Shown piece after piece: positions 16,538 through 26,622 of a stretch of DNA of 64,000 nt. A model generated the notes under the pieces. The model searched no databases, was not told the origin of the DNA, and saw nothing but the letters and a program-made list of their open reading frames with translations. The DNA is taken from assembly GCA_021774445.1 (NCBI GenBank), contig JAJFJA010000054.1:1-64000 (forward strand), given 5' to 3'. The position numbers and the translations under genes are program-made. The stretch comes from Alphaproteobacteria bacterium. GTDB lineage: Bacteria; Pseudomonadota; Alphaproteobacteria; UBA6615. Within the stretch, counting starts at the first letter, position 1; each line of letters starts with the position of its first letter.

Positions 16538-17044
16538 ATGACGACCGGCGGACCGAGCGAGAAACCCGCGCTTTGTGAGTTCATCACCGTACCGAACGAA
16601 CTCCTGGCGAAGGTTGGTCCCGGCGGCGGGCCGCCCGACGCGCAGGCGCTATGGCGGGCGGAGCAAGCCATCGAACGTCTCGCGCGCGACTACGGTCCCC
16701 GTTGCAGCAAGGACATCGCAACCCTGTCCGACGCCTTCGAGGCCGTGCCGGACGAGGCGATGGTGGTCCGCGAGCGCTTGCGGACCATCCACGACATCGC
16801 GCATGAGTTACGGGGGGAAGCCGGGATCTACGGCTATACGCTGATCGGCCAGATCGCCGCCTTGCTGTGCCGATACTTGGGCGCTCTCGACGACACCGCA
16901 AAGGCCGACATCCGCGTTGTCGGGGCCCACGTCGATGCCCTCCAGCTGGTCGACGCGGAAGGCCTTGAGGGCATTGGCGGCGCCGGCGAGAAACAGCTCA
17001 TCGACGGATTAACCAGGCTGCAGCAGAAGGTTCTGGACCGCTAG
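16538..17044 (+). CDS. Hpt-domain-like phosphotransfer protein
   Basis: A 168-residue protein preceded by CAGGAG. The segment IHDIAHELRGEAGIYGYTLI resembles the Hpt signature with the phospho-accepting His in AHELRGEAG, followed by a helix (IGQIAALLCRYLG) as in a four-helix Hpt bundle. The N-terminal 50 residues are not recognised. It follows the single-domain response regulator and probably forms a phosphorelay couple with it; no histidine kinase is adjacent. Function beyond phosphotransfer is unknown. Confidence 0.7.
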   Translation: MTTGGPSEKPALCEFITVPNELLAKVGPGGGPPDAQALWRAEQAIERLARDYGPRCSKDIATLSDAFEAVPDEAMVVRERLRTIHDIAHELRGEAGIYGYTLIGQIAALLCRYLGALDDTAKADIRVVGAHVDALQLVDAEGLEGIGGAGEKQLIDGLTRLQQKVLDR

Positions 17045-17069
17045 CGCCCGCGCCTCGCGGCAAGCCGTG

Positions 17070-17825
17070 TCACCGCGCCGCCAGCCGCACGATCCGCGGC
17101 TGGCGAGTGGTCGTCCCGGCAATTTCCAATAGCAGTTTCTTGCGTACGGCCTCGGCAAACCGGTCGTCGCTGTCGACCGTGACCACGAAGCTGCCCGGTC
17201 CGCCGATGATGCGGTCGGCGAAGGCGGCCTCCAGGTCATAATTCACCGGCCGCCCGTTGCACCCGGCGCGGCACAGGATCGCCAGCCCGTTGATCGTGAT
17301 GTCGGCGGCCACGGCCCGCGCCCGCGCCACTGCGATCGGCACGCCGTTCCAGGTATTGGCGCTGTCGGCCGACAAATCGATCACCCGCCGAAAGCCTTGG
17401 AAGTCGTTGCTCTCGATCAGCCCATGGCCGAAATCGATGGCGCTGCCGATGGCGTTGCGCCCAAACGCCAAGCGCGGCCTGTCCAGCAGGGTTTTGGCGA
17501 AGGCCTCGGCGCTGTCCGGACCGTCGATCACCGTCCACGGCACGACCACCGCCTGCGAAAACTGGTCGCCCCATTCCACGTAGGTCACCGCGATGCGCCG
17601 GTCGTAACCCTCGGCGATCGCGCCCAGCACGTCCGGATGGGTAATGGCTGTTGCGTAACCCTGGCGCTGGAAGCGGATCTCCGCCTCGTTGATGGAGCCG
17701 GTCGCGTCCGCCAGCAACACCAACTCCAAATCCACCCGCTCCTGCGCCGCCGCCGCGCTCGCCAGCCAGGCCAGCAGAACCGCCCCGCCTACGATCCGTG
17801 CCGTCTCCCTCACGCGTTTCATCAT
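17070..17825 (-). CDS. DUF1194 (VWA-like) exported protein
   Basis: About 251 residues from the ATG at 17825 (a second ATG follows at once), with AGGGG just upstream. A signal peptide (VRETARIVGGAVLLAWLASA, then AAA) precedes a von Willebrand A-like fold of the DUF1194 family: DLELVLLADATGSINEAEIR supplies the MIDAS-type DxxxS, and RRVIDLSADSANTW and VNYDLEAAFADRIIGGPGSF are typical. It should be periplasmic. The open frame extends further upstream to 17948 but lacks a signal there. Function of the family is not established. Convergent with the Hpt gene. Confidence 0.85.
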   Translation of the reverse strand: MMKRVRETARIVGGAVLLAWLASAAAAQERVDLELVLLADATGSINEAEIRFQRQGYATAITHPDVLGAIAEGYDRRIAVTYVEWGDQFSQAVVVPWTVIDGPDSAEAFAKTLLDRPRLAFGRNAIGSAIDFGHGLIESNDFQGFRRVIDLSADSANTWNGVPIAVARARAVAADITINGLAILCRAGCNGRPVNYDLEAAFADRIIGGPGSFVVTVDSDDRFAEAVRKKLLLEIAGTTTRQPRIVRLAAR

Positions 17826-18073
17826 GCCCCTAGTGTAACAGCAATCGGCCACGAACGGTGCCTGAGTGGTCATGCGCGATCGCGAAAATAGGCAGCTGAG
17901 GAAGAACCACTTAAAGTGGGCAAGGGGAGAGATCATGTCCAAGCGCATTTGCCTCTTATTCGGATCGCGACCGGCGGCGCAACGTCTCTTTCCGAGTCCC
18001 GCCCTAATCGAGGTCGCGGAAGCGAGGGAATGTAGCGAAGTTAGCGCGGTTTGACCGCTGGGAGGACCAGACT

Positions 18074-18469
18074 ATGGCCGAATTGACGACCGATGTAAGC
18101 TGGCTGGCAGTCGGTGTCGGCGCCGTTGTTTCATTTTTGGTTGGATGGCTCTGGTATTCGCCAAAATTGTTTGGCCGGCAATGGGCTGAGGGCGTTGGCG
18201 TGGCAATGGGTACGGCCAGCGACATGCCCGTTGGGGCCATGGTCTCTCAGATCGTTGGACTGGCCCTGATGAGCTGGTTTGTCGGCGTCACCGCGGTTTC
18301 GAACGCGCTGCTTACGGTGATCCTGGCGACATTGGCATTTGTCGTTCTGGCTTATTCCGGCGGGATGTTTACAAAAAAATCCAGTTACGCTCGAAATGTG
18401 GAAGCCGGTTATTGGCTTGTTTCATTGGTCATAATGATTGCTTGCCAGGGTGTGTTCCGCAGTCTCTAG
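18074..18469 (+). CDS. DUF1761 membrane protein
   Basis: A 131-residue protein with four hydrophobic segments (residues about 10-27, 52-70, 74-94 and 108-127), preceded by GGGAGGA. The start WLAVGVGAVVSFLVGWLWYS with PKLFGRQW is characteristic of DUF1761, a family of small bacterial inner-membrane proteins without a known function. It stands alone between two genes on the opposite strand. Confidence 0.85.
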   Translation: MAELTTDVSWLAVGVGAVVSFLVGWLWYSPKLFGRQWAEGVGVAMGTASDMPVGAMVSQIVGLALMSWFVGVTAVSNALLTVILATLAFVVLAYSGGMFTKKSSYARNVEAGYWLVSLVIMIACQGVFRSL

Positions 18470-18558
18470 ATCGCCTGACCAGCCGCACACGCCGGCGTTC
18501 ATGGACACCACCGCGCGGCAAGCCGTCGCGTTGGATGATACGGAACCGCAATCGTGGA

Positions 18559-19218
18559 TTAGCCCGACTTGGTTCTGGTGGCCGCCGCCGCGGGTCGCCC
18601 GTCATCCCACGCCAGGACTTCGTCGCGCAGCCGTCGGAACCGATTCTGCGCACTGCTGCTGAACAGCGGGTCCTCGGTATCCGCGATCCGCGCCTCGATC
18701 TCGGCCCAGTCCGGCGCCTGCAGCACGTTTTCCGCGACCGGAAAGAAATAACGCTCTTCTCTGTCCATATGGTGCCGGGTGAAATCGACATAGTCGCGCG
18801 CCGCCTTCTTGAACCAGTTGCGTGGTACCGGCGACTCTTGCAGGACGCCCTTGAGCAGGCTGGAGAATTTCGCGGTCAACGTGGCCGGGCGCGGCCGCGC
18901 CGGCGTCTCGCGCAACGCCGCCTTGACCAGACTTGAGAATCTCTCCGTCAGCGTGGCCAGGCGCTTGTGTTCGGCGGCCAGATCGATCCGGCCGCCGAAG
19001 GCGCCGGGACTGCGCTGCTTGACCTTCTCGTAGATCAGATCCTCGACCGGATGATGGCAAAGGTCGGGATAGGCAAAGCTATAGTCGACGACATCCTCGA
19101 CGATCGCGTAGTCGACCATCAGGCCCACCTCGAAGGCTTGCAGCTGGCGCTCCAAGGCCAGCAGCAGTTTTTCCATGTCACGGTGTTCTTGCCGCAATGT
19201 GCCGAGGACCTTCGCCAT
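18559..19218 (-). CDS. Hemerythrin HHE-domain protein with internal duplication
   Basis: Taking the ATG at 19218 gives 219 residues. Iron ligands of a hemerythrin four-helix bundle are visible: RQEHRDMEKLL, DLCHHPVEDLIYEKV, AEHKRL and FTRHHMDREERYFFP. Such proteins bind O2 or NO through a di-iron centre or handle iron and oxidative stress. Between the third and fourth helices a 24-residue segment is duplicated in tandem (TLTERFSSLVKAALRETP and TLTAKFSSLLKGVLQESP), lengthening the loop. In-frame starts farther upstream exist (19254, 19266) but lack ribosome-binding sites. An FNR/FixK-type box lies about 70 nt upstream, pointing to oxygen control. Confidence 0.88.
   Translation of the reverse strand: MAKVLGTLRQEHRDMEKLLLALERQLQAFEVGLMVDYAIVEDVVDYSFAYPDLCHHPVEDLIYEKVKQRSPGAFGGRIDLAAEHKRLATLTERFSSLVKAALRETPARPRPATLTAKFSSLLKGVLQESPVPRNWFKKAARDYVDFTRHHMDREERYFFPVAENVLQAPDWAEIEARIADTEDPLFSSSAQNRFRRLRDEVLAWDDGRPAAAATRTKSG
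18863..18963. repeat. Imperfect 72-bp tandem duplication inside the hemerythrin gene
   Basis: GAGAATTTCGCGGTCAACGT at 18863 corresponds to GAGAATCTCTCCGTCAGCGT at 18935, and GTGGCCGGGCG at 18881 to GTGGCCAGGCG at 18953. The offset is exactly 72 bp, i.e. 24 codons, so the reading frame is kept. The copies have diverged, so the event is not recent. Confidence 0.7.
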
Positions 19219-19280
19219 TTGCTCAAGCCTCGTCGGTCTCGCATCGCCGCCCATATCAGCGCACACGGGTCTGAGCGGCC

Positions 19281-19294
19281 TTGATGCACGTCAA
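19281..19294. promoter_or_regulatory. FNR/FixK-type box
   Basis: TTGATGCACGTCAA fits the anaerobox pattern TTGAT-N4-RTCAA. It lies between the divergent hemerythrin and nudix genes, centred about 70 nt before the hemerythrin ATG and about 83 nt before the nudix ATG. The link with an O2-binding protein supports a role for the hemerythrin gene. Confidence 0.6.
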
Positions 19295-19370
19295 TTGGCG
19301 AACAATTATGCCTGCATGAACCACCGTCGGCCTTGCACCCCCGGATCCGGTGATCTGCTAGAATTGGCCC

Positions 19371-19817
19371 ATGCGTGCCGACTCGAGCCGGAAGATCAGA
19401 ATTGCCGCCGCCGTCATTCTGGATGAGCAAGGCCGGCTGGCCCTGGTCCGCAAACGCGGCACCAAGGCGTTCATGCAGCCGGGCGGTAAGCTGGAAATTG
19501 ACGAGACGCCGGAAGCCTGCCTCCGCCGCGAGTTGCACGAGGAACTCGCCATCGAACCGGGTCGCGCGCGTATGCGTGCGCTGGGAACGTTCGCCGCACC
19601 GGCCGCGAACGAGCCGGATGCGGTCGTCGAGGCCGCGCTATACTTTGTCGAAGGCCGCTTCGAGCTAAAGCCCGCGGCGGAGATTGCGGAAGTCATCTGG
19701 CTGGACCCGACGGCCATCGCCGACGTCCAGCTTGCGCCCCTGACCCGCAACGCGGTGCTGCCCTTACTTCCCGGCATCGACAACACCGCCGACCGCGCCG
19801 GTGCGCAGGCACCTTAG
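19371..19817 (+). CDS. NUDIX hydrolase
   Basis: A 148-residue protein with a complete nudix box at residues about 38-60: GGKLEIDETPEACLRRELHE followed by ELAI, supplying the REx2EE metal site. It hydrolyses a nucleoside diphosphate linked to another group, or an oxidised nucleotide. The N-terminus RIAAAVILDEQGRLALVRKR and the late FVEGRFELKPAAEIAEVIWL are typical of small MutT/ADP-ribose-type members. Substrate cannot be assigned. Convergent with hemW, with a tandem repeat overlapping both stops. Confidence 0.9.
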   Translation: MRADSSRKIRIAAAVILDEQGRLALVRKRGTKAFMQPGGKLEIDETPEACLRRELHEELAIEPGRARMRALGTFAAPAANEPDAVVEAALYFVEGRFELKPAAEIAEVIWLDPTAIADVQLAPLTRNAVLPLLPGIDNTADRAGAQAP

Positions 19818-19845
19818 GCCGCGTCGGTGCGCAGGCACCCTAGGC
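19799..19845. repeat. Two 21-bp direct repeats, each able to fold, between nudix and hemW
   Basis: CGGTGCGCAGGCACC-YTAGGC occurs at 19799-19819 and 19825-19845, a 26-bp period with one mismatch (T/C). Each copy can form a small hairpin (GGTGC-GCAG-GCACC). The first copy contains the nudix stop codon and the second the hemW stop codon on the other strand. Possibly a duplicated bidirectional transcription end; no T-tract. Confidence 0.65.
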
Positions 19846-21054
19846 GGCGTCGCCGAGCAGCCGCCCCAACACGGCATTGAGCCGCTGTCGGCCGGCGGCG
19901 GTGGCCCGCAACCCGGCATCGTCCAGCACCAGCAGGCCGCCGTCCACCAGCGCGGCCACCGCCTTCGCCGGCAACGCGCCGGTCAGCGCTCGACCCGTCT
20001 TCTCGTAAAACCCATCCGCGGCCACGCCGTCGCAGGTCCGCAATCCCATCATCAGCATCTCTTCGCCGACTTGGGCCCGATCCAACGCCGCATGCACTTG
20101 GCCGGCATGGCCGTCGCGCTCGACCCGTTCCAGCCAGATCGCCGGCGCCCGATGTTGCCGTGTCGCGACCGTGTCGCCGGCTAGGCTCAGCCGGCCATGG
20201 GCGCCCGGGCCGATACCGACGAAGTCGCCATAGCGCCAATAGGTCAGATTGTGGCGGCATTCCTGGCCCGCCGCCGCGTGGTTGGAGATCTCGTAGGCCG
20301 GCAGGCCGGCGCGATCGAGGCGTTCTTGCGTGACCTCGAACAACGTCGCCGCCATGTCGTCGTCCGGCAGCACCAGATCACCGCGCGCCGCCAACATGTG
20401 GAATGGCGTGCCCGGTTCCATGGTGAGTTGATAGACCGACAGGTGACCGCGCGCGTAACCCAGCGCCTCATCCAGCTCATCGCACCAGGCGCCGACCTCA
20501 TGCCCCGGCCGGCCATAGATCAGGTCGAAGGAGAAGCGCTCGAACAAACCCGCCACCGCCACAATTGCCGCCCGCGCCTGGTTCGCGTCGTGGCTGCGCC
20601 CCAGCGCGGCCAGCGCCGCGTCGTCCAGCGCTTGTACGCCAAGGCTCACGCGATTAATCCCGGCGGCCCGAAAGTCGGCCATGCACGCCACTTCCGTCGA
20701 GGTCGGGTTGGCTTCCAGCGTCACTTCGATCGCCGGGTCGCAGGTCCAGTGCTGCGCCGCCCGGTCGAGCACCGCGGCCACCGTCTGCGGCGCCATCAGT
20801 GACGGCGTGCCGCCGCCGAAAAACACGCTGTGCAATCGCCGCTGCGGCGTCAGCGCCGCGAAATGATCTAACTCGGCGACCAGCGCCCGCTGCCAGCGCT
20901 GATCATCCACCACCCCGGCGACATGGCTGTTGAAGTCGCAATAGGGGCACAGCGACTGGCAGAACGGCCAATGCACATAAAGGCTTAGGGGGTCATCCCC
21001 GTCAGGCCCCAGGGCTGTCGTCACCACGGTCGTCGTCACTGGGGTCGTCGTCAT
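19840..21054 (-). CDS. hemW: Radical SAM heme chaperone HemW
   Basis: A 404-residue protein of the HemN/HemW radical SAM group. The iron-sulfur Cys residues are 32, 36 and 39 ([10 protein letters not shown]), followed by [10 protein letters not shown] and EANPTSTEV. The HNxxYW motif in [20 protein letters not shown] is typical of HemW, a heme-binding chaperone, rather than of the oxygen-independent coproporphyrinogen oxidase HemN. Its start overlaps the end of rdgB by 53 nt, the usual rph-rdgB-hemW order. The first 20 residues are a Thr-rich extension and an internal start is possible. Confidence 0.94.
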   Translation of the reverse strand: MTTTPVTTTVVTTALGPDGDDPLSLYVHWPFCQSLCPYCDFNSHVAGVVDDQRWQRALVAELDHFAALTPQRRLHSVFFGGGTPSLMAPQTVAAVLDRAAQHWTCDPAIEVTLEANPTSTEVACMADFRAAGINRVSLGVQALDDAALAALGRSHDANQARAAIVAVAGLFERFSFDLIYGRPGHEVGAWCDELDEALGYARGHLSVYQLTMEPGTPFHMLAARGDLVLPDDDMAATLFEVTQERLDRAGLPAYEISNHAAAGQECRHNLTYWRYGDFVGIGPGAHGRLSLAGDTVATRQHRAPAIWLERVERDGHAGQVHAALDRAQVGEEMLMMGLRTCDGVAADGFYEKTGRALTGALPAKAVAALVDGGLLVLDDAGLRATAAGRQRLNAVLGRLLGDAA

Positions 21055-21667
21055 TCGTGGCCAAGCAATCGGCGATCATTTTCCCGAACGCCACCGCCCG
21101 ATGGCTGATCCGATGTTTCTCGTCCGGGTCCATCTCGCCGAACGTGATCTCGTAGCCGTCGGGAACGAACATCGGATCATAGCCGAAACCGCGGTCGCCC
21201 CGCGGCGGCCACGTCAGGTATCCGGCCACCGTACCTTCGTAATTCTGCACTTGGCCATCCGGCCAGGCCAGGCTCAGTACGCTAACGAAACAAGCCCGGC
21301 GATCCGCGGTGTCGGCCAGCTTTTCCTGCACCAGCGCCATCGCCTTGCCGAAGTCTCGTTCCGGCCCGGCCCAACGGGCCGAATAGATGCCGGGGGCGCC
21401 ATCCAGTGCCGTCACCGCCAGCCCGCTGTCGTCGGCCAGCACGATGTCGTCCGACTCTGCCGCCAATTGCCCCGCCCCGGCGCGGCTCTTTAGTTCCGCA
21501 TTCGCAACGAAACTGTCGCCGGTCTCTTCCGGCTCCGGCAGGCCGACTGTGGTGGCATCGATCACGGCGATCCGATACGGTGCCAGCAACGCCGCAATCT
21601 CCCGCACCTTGCCGGCATTGTGGCTGGCGATCACCAGCCGTTTGCCGGTATCCAGTCGCCGTCTCAC
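21002..21667 (-). CDS. rdgB: dITP/XTP pyrophosphatase (RdgB/HAM1)
   Basis: A 221-residue enzyme that hydrolyses non-canonical purine nucleoside triphosphates (dITP, XTP) to monophosphates, keeping them out of DNA. Landmarks are [72 protein letters not shown] and [11 protein letters not shown]. Start is GTG, overlapping the rph stop by 4 nt (GTGA). The C-terminus carries an acidic tail ([13 protein letters not shown]) absent from most relatives; its coding DNA overlaps hemW. Confidence 0.96.
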   Translation of the reverse strand: MRRRLDTGKRLVIASHNAGKVREIAALLAPYRIAVIDATTVGLPEPEETGDSFVANAELKSRAGAGQLAAESDDIVLADDSGLAVTALDGAPGIYSARWAGPERDFGKAMALVQEKLADTADRRACFVSVLSLAWPDGQVQNYEGTVAGYLTWPPRGDRGFGYDPMFVPDGYEITFGEMDPDEKHRISHRAVAFGKMIADCLATNDDDPSDDDRGDDSPGA

Positions 21668-22386
21668 CTGGGCAGCTCAAGGGCGGCGCGCTGCAACCCG
21701 CTCAGCGTCGTGATACCCTGTTGGGCCAGATCGAGCAGGTCGACGAACTGGTCGCGGCTGAACGGGTCGGCCTCCGCCGTGCCCTGGATCTCCACCAACC
21801 CGCCGCCTTCGGTCAGCACGAAATTGGCATCGGCTTCGGCGTTGCTGTCCTCGGCATAGTCCAGGTCCAGCACCGCCGTATTTTTATAGAGCCCGCACGA
21901 CACCGCGGCCACCAGACCGGACATCGGGACCGCCGCCAAATCGCCGCGCGCCACCAGCCCTTGCAGCGCCACATGCAGCGCCACGCAGGCGCCGGTGATC
22001 GCCGCCGTTCGCGTCCCGCCATCCGCCTGGATGACGTCGCAATCGAGCCGGATTTGCCGCTCGCCCAGGGCCTTAAGGTCCGTCACTGCCCGCAGCGACC
22101 GGCCGATCAGCCGCTGGATTTCCTGGGTCCGGCCCGATTGTTTGCCCCGCGCCGCCTCCCGGTCGGTGCGGCTATGGGTCGACCGCGGCAGCATGCCATA
22201 TTCGGCGGTGACCCAGCCCGAGCCGCTATTGCGCAGAAACGGCGGCACCCGTTCCTCGACCGACGCGTTGCACAGCACGTGGGTATCGCCGAACTTGGCG
22301 AGACAGGAGCCCTCGGCGTATTTTGTGAAGCCGGTCATCAGTTCGACGTTACGCAATTGGTCTACGGCGCGGCCGGAAGGGCGCAT
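21664..22386 (-). CDS. rph: Ribonuclease PH
   Basis: A 240-residue phosphorolytic 3'-5' exoribonuclease that trims tRNA 3' ends. Landmarks are [93 protein letters not shown] and [14 protein letters not shown]. The open frame continues upstream to 22425, but homologs begin at the ATG at 22386. First gene of the rph-rdgB-hemW operon and divergent from hrcA, a common alphaproteobacterial layout. Confidence 0.97.
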   Translation of the reverse strand: MRPSGRAVDQLRNVELMTGFTKYAEGSCLAKFGDTHVLCNASVEERVPPFLRNSGSGWVTAEYGMLPRSTHSRTDREAARGKQSGRTQEIQRLIGRSLRAVTDLKALGERQIRLDCDVIQADGGTRTAAITGACVALHVALQGLVARGDLAAVPMSGLVAAVSCGLYKNTAVLDLDYAEDSNAEADANFVLTEGGGLVEIQGTAEADPFSRDQFVDLLDLAQQGITTLSGLQRAALELPR

Positions 22387-22560
22387 GTCTAAATCCTTGT
22401 GTTCGCGGGGTGCGGAGCCTGCCACGCTAATACCTGCCGGCCCGCCCGTCTAGCCCGCCCGCAATCCCATCTCCCGGCCGCCCAAGTTGATTTGCCCCCT
22501 TACCGCCACTAAGTTCCGTGCGCGGGACACCAACAACGGGATTTGGTCTACAAGACCGCC

Positions 22561-23607
22561 ATGGACACGCCGAAGCCGATGGTCATCACCGAGCGCAGCA
22601 AGGAAGTGCTACGGGTTGTTGTCGAGGCATACGTCGAGACCGGCGCGCCTATCGGCTCGCGCTCCTTGGCCCAGCGTCTCGGCATGGACCTGTCGCCGGC
22701 GACGATCCGCAACGTCATGGCCGATCTCCAGGACGCCGGTCTGCTCTTCGCACCCCATACCTCGGCCGGCCGCCTGCCCACCGACGCCGGCCTGCGTTTG
22801 TTCGTCGACGGTATCCTCGAAGTCGGCCGGCTCAACGAGGAAGAGCGCCACTCCATCGACGCCCAATGCAATGCCGCCGGCAGGCTGCCGCAGCAGGTCC
22901 TCGAGGAAGCCACCAAAATGCTTTCCGGTCTCAGCAGCTGCGCCGGGCTGGTGCTGGCCCCGAAGACCGAGGCGACCTTACGCCATATCGAGTTCGTCAG
23001 CCTCGGCCCTGGCCGCGCGTTGGTCGTTCTCGTCACCGAGGACGGCTCTGTTGAAAACCGCGTCATTTCGGTGCCCTTGGGCCTGCCTGGCTCGACCTTG
23101 GTGGAGGCGTCGAATTTCCTCTCCGCGCGCATGCTTGGCCGCACCATCCAGGAGGCGCAGGATCAGTTGAGCGCCGAGTTGGATGTCCATCGCCAGGATC
23201 TCGATGAGCTGACGCGCAAGCTCGTCGAAGCCGGTCTCGCCACCTGGTCCGGTGAGGGCGAGGGCAGGTCGTTGATCGTCAGCGGCGCCAATAATTTGCT
23301 CGAGGATGTCCACGCGGTGGAGGATCTCGAGCGCGTCCGCCTCCTGTTTGCCGCCCTCGACACCAAGGAGGACCTGGTCCGCCTGCTCGATGCCGCCGCC
23401 AATGCCGAGGGCGTGCAGATCTTTATCGGCTCGGCGAACAAGCTGTTCGGACTTGCCGGTTGCTCTATGATCACCGCGCCCTATACCAACAGCCGCCAGG
23501 AAATCCTCGGTGCCGTCGGTGTCATCGGCCCGACGCGTGTCAATTACGCGCGCATCATCCCGGTGGTCGATTACACCGCCAAAGTGGTCGGGCGCTTGCT
23601 CGGCTAG
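22561..23607 (+). CDS. hrcA: Heat-inducible transcription repressor HrcA
   Basis: From the ATG at 22561 the product is 348 residues. The winged helix is SPATIRNVMADLQDAGLLFA followed by PHTSAGRLPTDAGLRLFVDG. The C-terminal part (IFIGSANKLFGLAGCSMITA and GAVGVIGPTRVNYARIIPVV) is the GAF-like domain. HrcA represses groESL through the CIRCE element and needs GroEL for activity. No CIRCE sequence (TTAGCACTC-N9-GAGTGCTAA) was found upstream of hrcA, grpE or dnaK, so its targets lie elsewhere. The next gene is grpE. Confidence 0.97.
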   Translation: MDTPKPMVITERSKEVLRVVVEAYVETGAPIGSRSLAQRLGMDLSPATIRNVMADLQDAGLLFAPHTSAGRLPTDAGLRLFVDGILEVGRLNEEERHSIDAQCNAAGRLPQQVLEEATKMLSGLSSCAGLVLAPKTEATLRHIEFVSLGPGRALVVLVTEDGSVENRVISVPLGLPGSTLVEASNFLSARMLGRTIQEAQDQLSAELDVHRQDLDELTRKLVEAGLATWSGEGEGRSLIVSGANNLLEDVHAVEDLERVRLLFAALDTKEDLVRLLDAAANAEGVQIFIGSANKLFGLAGCSMITAPYTNSRQEILGAVGVIGPTRVNYARIIPVVDYTAKVVGRLLG

Positions 23608-23628
23608 CCCAGTCTTTTTCAGTTCTTC

Positions 23629-24381
23629 ATGACGGATACCAAAATGTCGACCACGCACAGCAGCAAACGAGCGGGCAACGGCCCCGATGAAGCGCCGCCC
23701 CAAGACGTCCCGGAAATCCCGGAAACCACCGAACCCGAAGCCCTGCGTCCCGAGGCGGCCGCCGATGAGCTCGCCGCCGCCGCCGCGGCCGATCTGTCCG
23801 ACGACGATCCGGGTGGGCCCGACCTTGGCGACCCCGAGGCCGCCGGCCAGCCGCGGCCCGCCGCCGAGCCCAAGTCAAAAATGCCGCTCGAACTGCAGGA
23901 CCGCATCGATGAATTGAACGGCCAGCTGTTGCGCGCCTTGGCCGAGATCGACAACGTCCGCAAGCGCGGCGACCGCATGGTCGCCGACGCTCACAAATAC
24001 GCCATCGCTAACTTTGCCAAGGATTTGCTGAGCGTACCGGATAACCTCCGACGCGCCATGGAAGCGGTGCCTGAGGAGGCCCGAACCGGCGACGGTTTGG
24101 TCGCCAAGCTGCTGGAGGGGGTGTCCGCGGTCGATCGCGAACTCGCCTTGGCCTTTGAAAAGCACGGTTTGGAGAAGCTCGAACCCCTTGATGTGCCCTT
24201 CGACCCCAATTTCCATGAGGCGGTGTTCGAGGTACCCAATTCCGGCAAGCCGGCGCGCACCGTCGTTCAGCTCCTGCAGACCGGCTACGTCCTCCAGGGC
24301 CGCCTGCTGCGGGCCGCTATGGTCGGTGTCGCCAAAGGGGACGGCAATCCGCCGGAACATCAGGTCGATACCACCGCCTGA
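23629..24381 (+). CDS. grpE: Nucleotide exchange factor GrpE
   Basis: A 250-residue co-chaperone that releases ADP from DnaK. Residues 1-85 are a long acidic, Ala/Pro-rich, probably disordered tail. The coiled coil follows (ELQDRIDELNGQLLRALAEI, then DNVRKRGDRMVADA), then the beta-domain with PFDPNFHEAVFEVP and GYVLQGRLLRAAMVGVAKG. It starts 21 bp after hrcA and is followed by dnaK. An alternative start is the ATG at 23644 (MSTTHSSK), which would shorten the tail by five residues. Confidence 0.95.
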   Translation: MTDTKMSTTHSSKRAGNGPDEAPPQDVPEIPETTEPEALRPEAAADELAAAAAADLSDDDPGGPDLGDPEAAGQPRPAAEPKSKMPLELQDRIDELNGQLLRALAEIDNVRKRGDRMVADAHKYAIANFAKDLLSVPDNLRRAMEAVPEEARTGDGLVAKLLEGVSAVDRELALAFEKHGLEKLEPLDVPFDPNFHEAVFEVPNSGKPARTVVQLLQTGYVLQGRLLRAAMVGVAKGDGNPPEHQVDTTA

Positions 24382-24407
24382 ACACGCGGTAATTAGCGGT
24401 CCCAACG

Positions 24408-24442
24408 GTTGCAGGGCCAAAGCACGCACCCTATATGTGCGT
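24408..24442 (+). promoter_or_regulatory. Candidate heat-shock (sigma-32) promoter of dnaK
   Basis: GTTGCA at 24408-24413 and CCCTATAT at 24429-24436, 15 bp apart, resemble the alphaproteobacterial RpoH pattern (CTTG ... CCYTATNT). The -10-like block is flanked by a 6-bp inverted repeat, ACGCAC (24424-24429) and GTGCGT (24437-24442). A second small dyad, CAATCA-ATTG-TGATTG, follows at 24443-24458. All are in the 160-bp grpE-dnaK gap. Confidence 0.45.
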
Positions 24443-24541
24443 CAATCAATTGTGATTGGCCTCGCCTTACGGGCGGGGTGACCGGGGGTTCCTGTGGTGC
24501 CGGACCGGGCTGCGGCAACTCGCTGATTTGGAGAGGAAGTT

Positions 24542-26494
<1,953 letters not shown>

Positions 26495-26525
26495 CTTGGC
26501 CCACGCTGACAATGAGCATGCTTGA

Positions 26526-26565
26526 CCGCCCCGACCTGCGCCGTCCAAATCGGCTCTCGGGGCGG
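26526..26565. repeat. 9-bp perfect inverted repeat between dnaK and dnaJ
   Basis: CCGCCCCGA (26526-26534) and TCGGGGCGG (26557-26565) flank a 22-nt loop in the 128-bp gap. It has no T-tract, so it may lower but not stop read-through into dnaJ, or stabilise processed mRNA ends. Confidence 0.5.
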
Positions 26566-26622
26566 CGGCATGTTTGGCCAGGGTGGTTTCGGGGTCGAGC
26601 GGTTTAGGGGGACAACGCCGAA

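Noticed and set aside
22387..22560. CIRCE element between rph and hrcA
   Set aside because: I looked for TTAGCACTC-N9-GAGTGCTAA on both strands and found nothing close. The gap has only a very weak promoter-like TTGATT.
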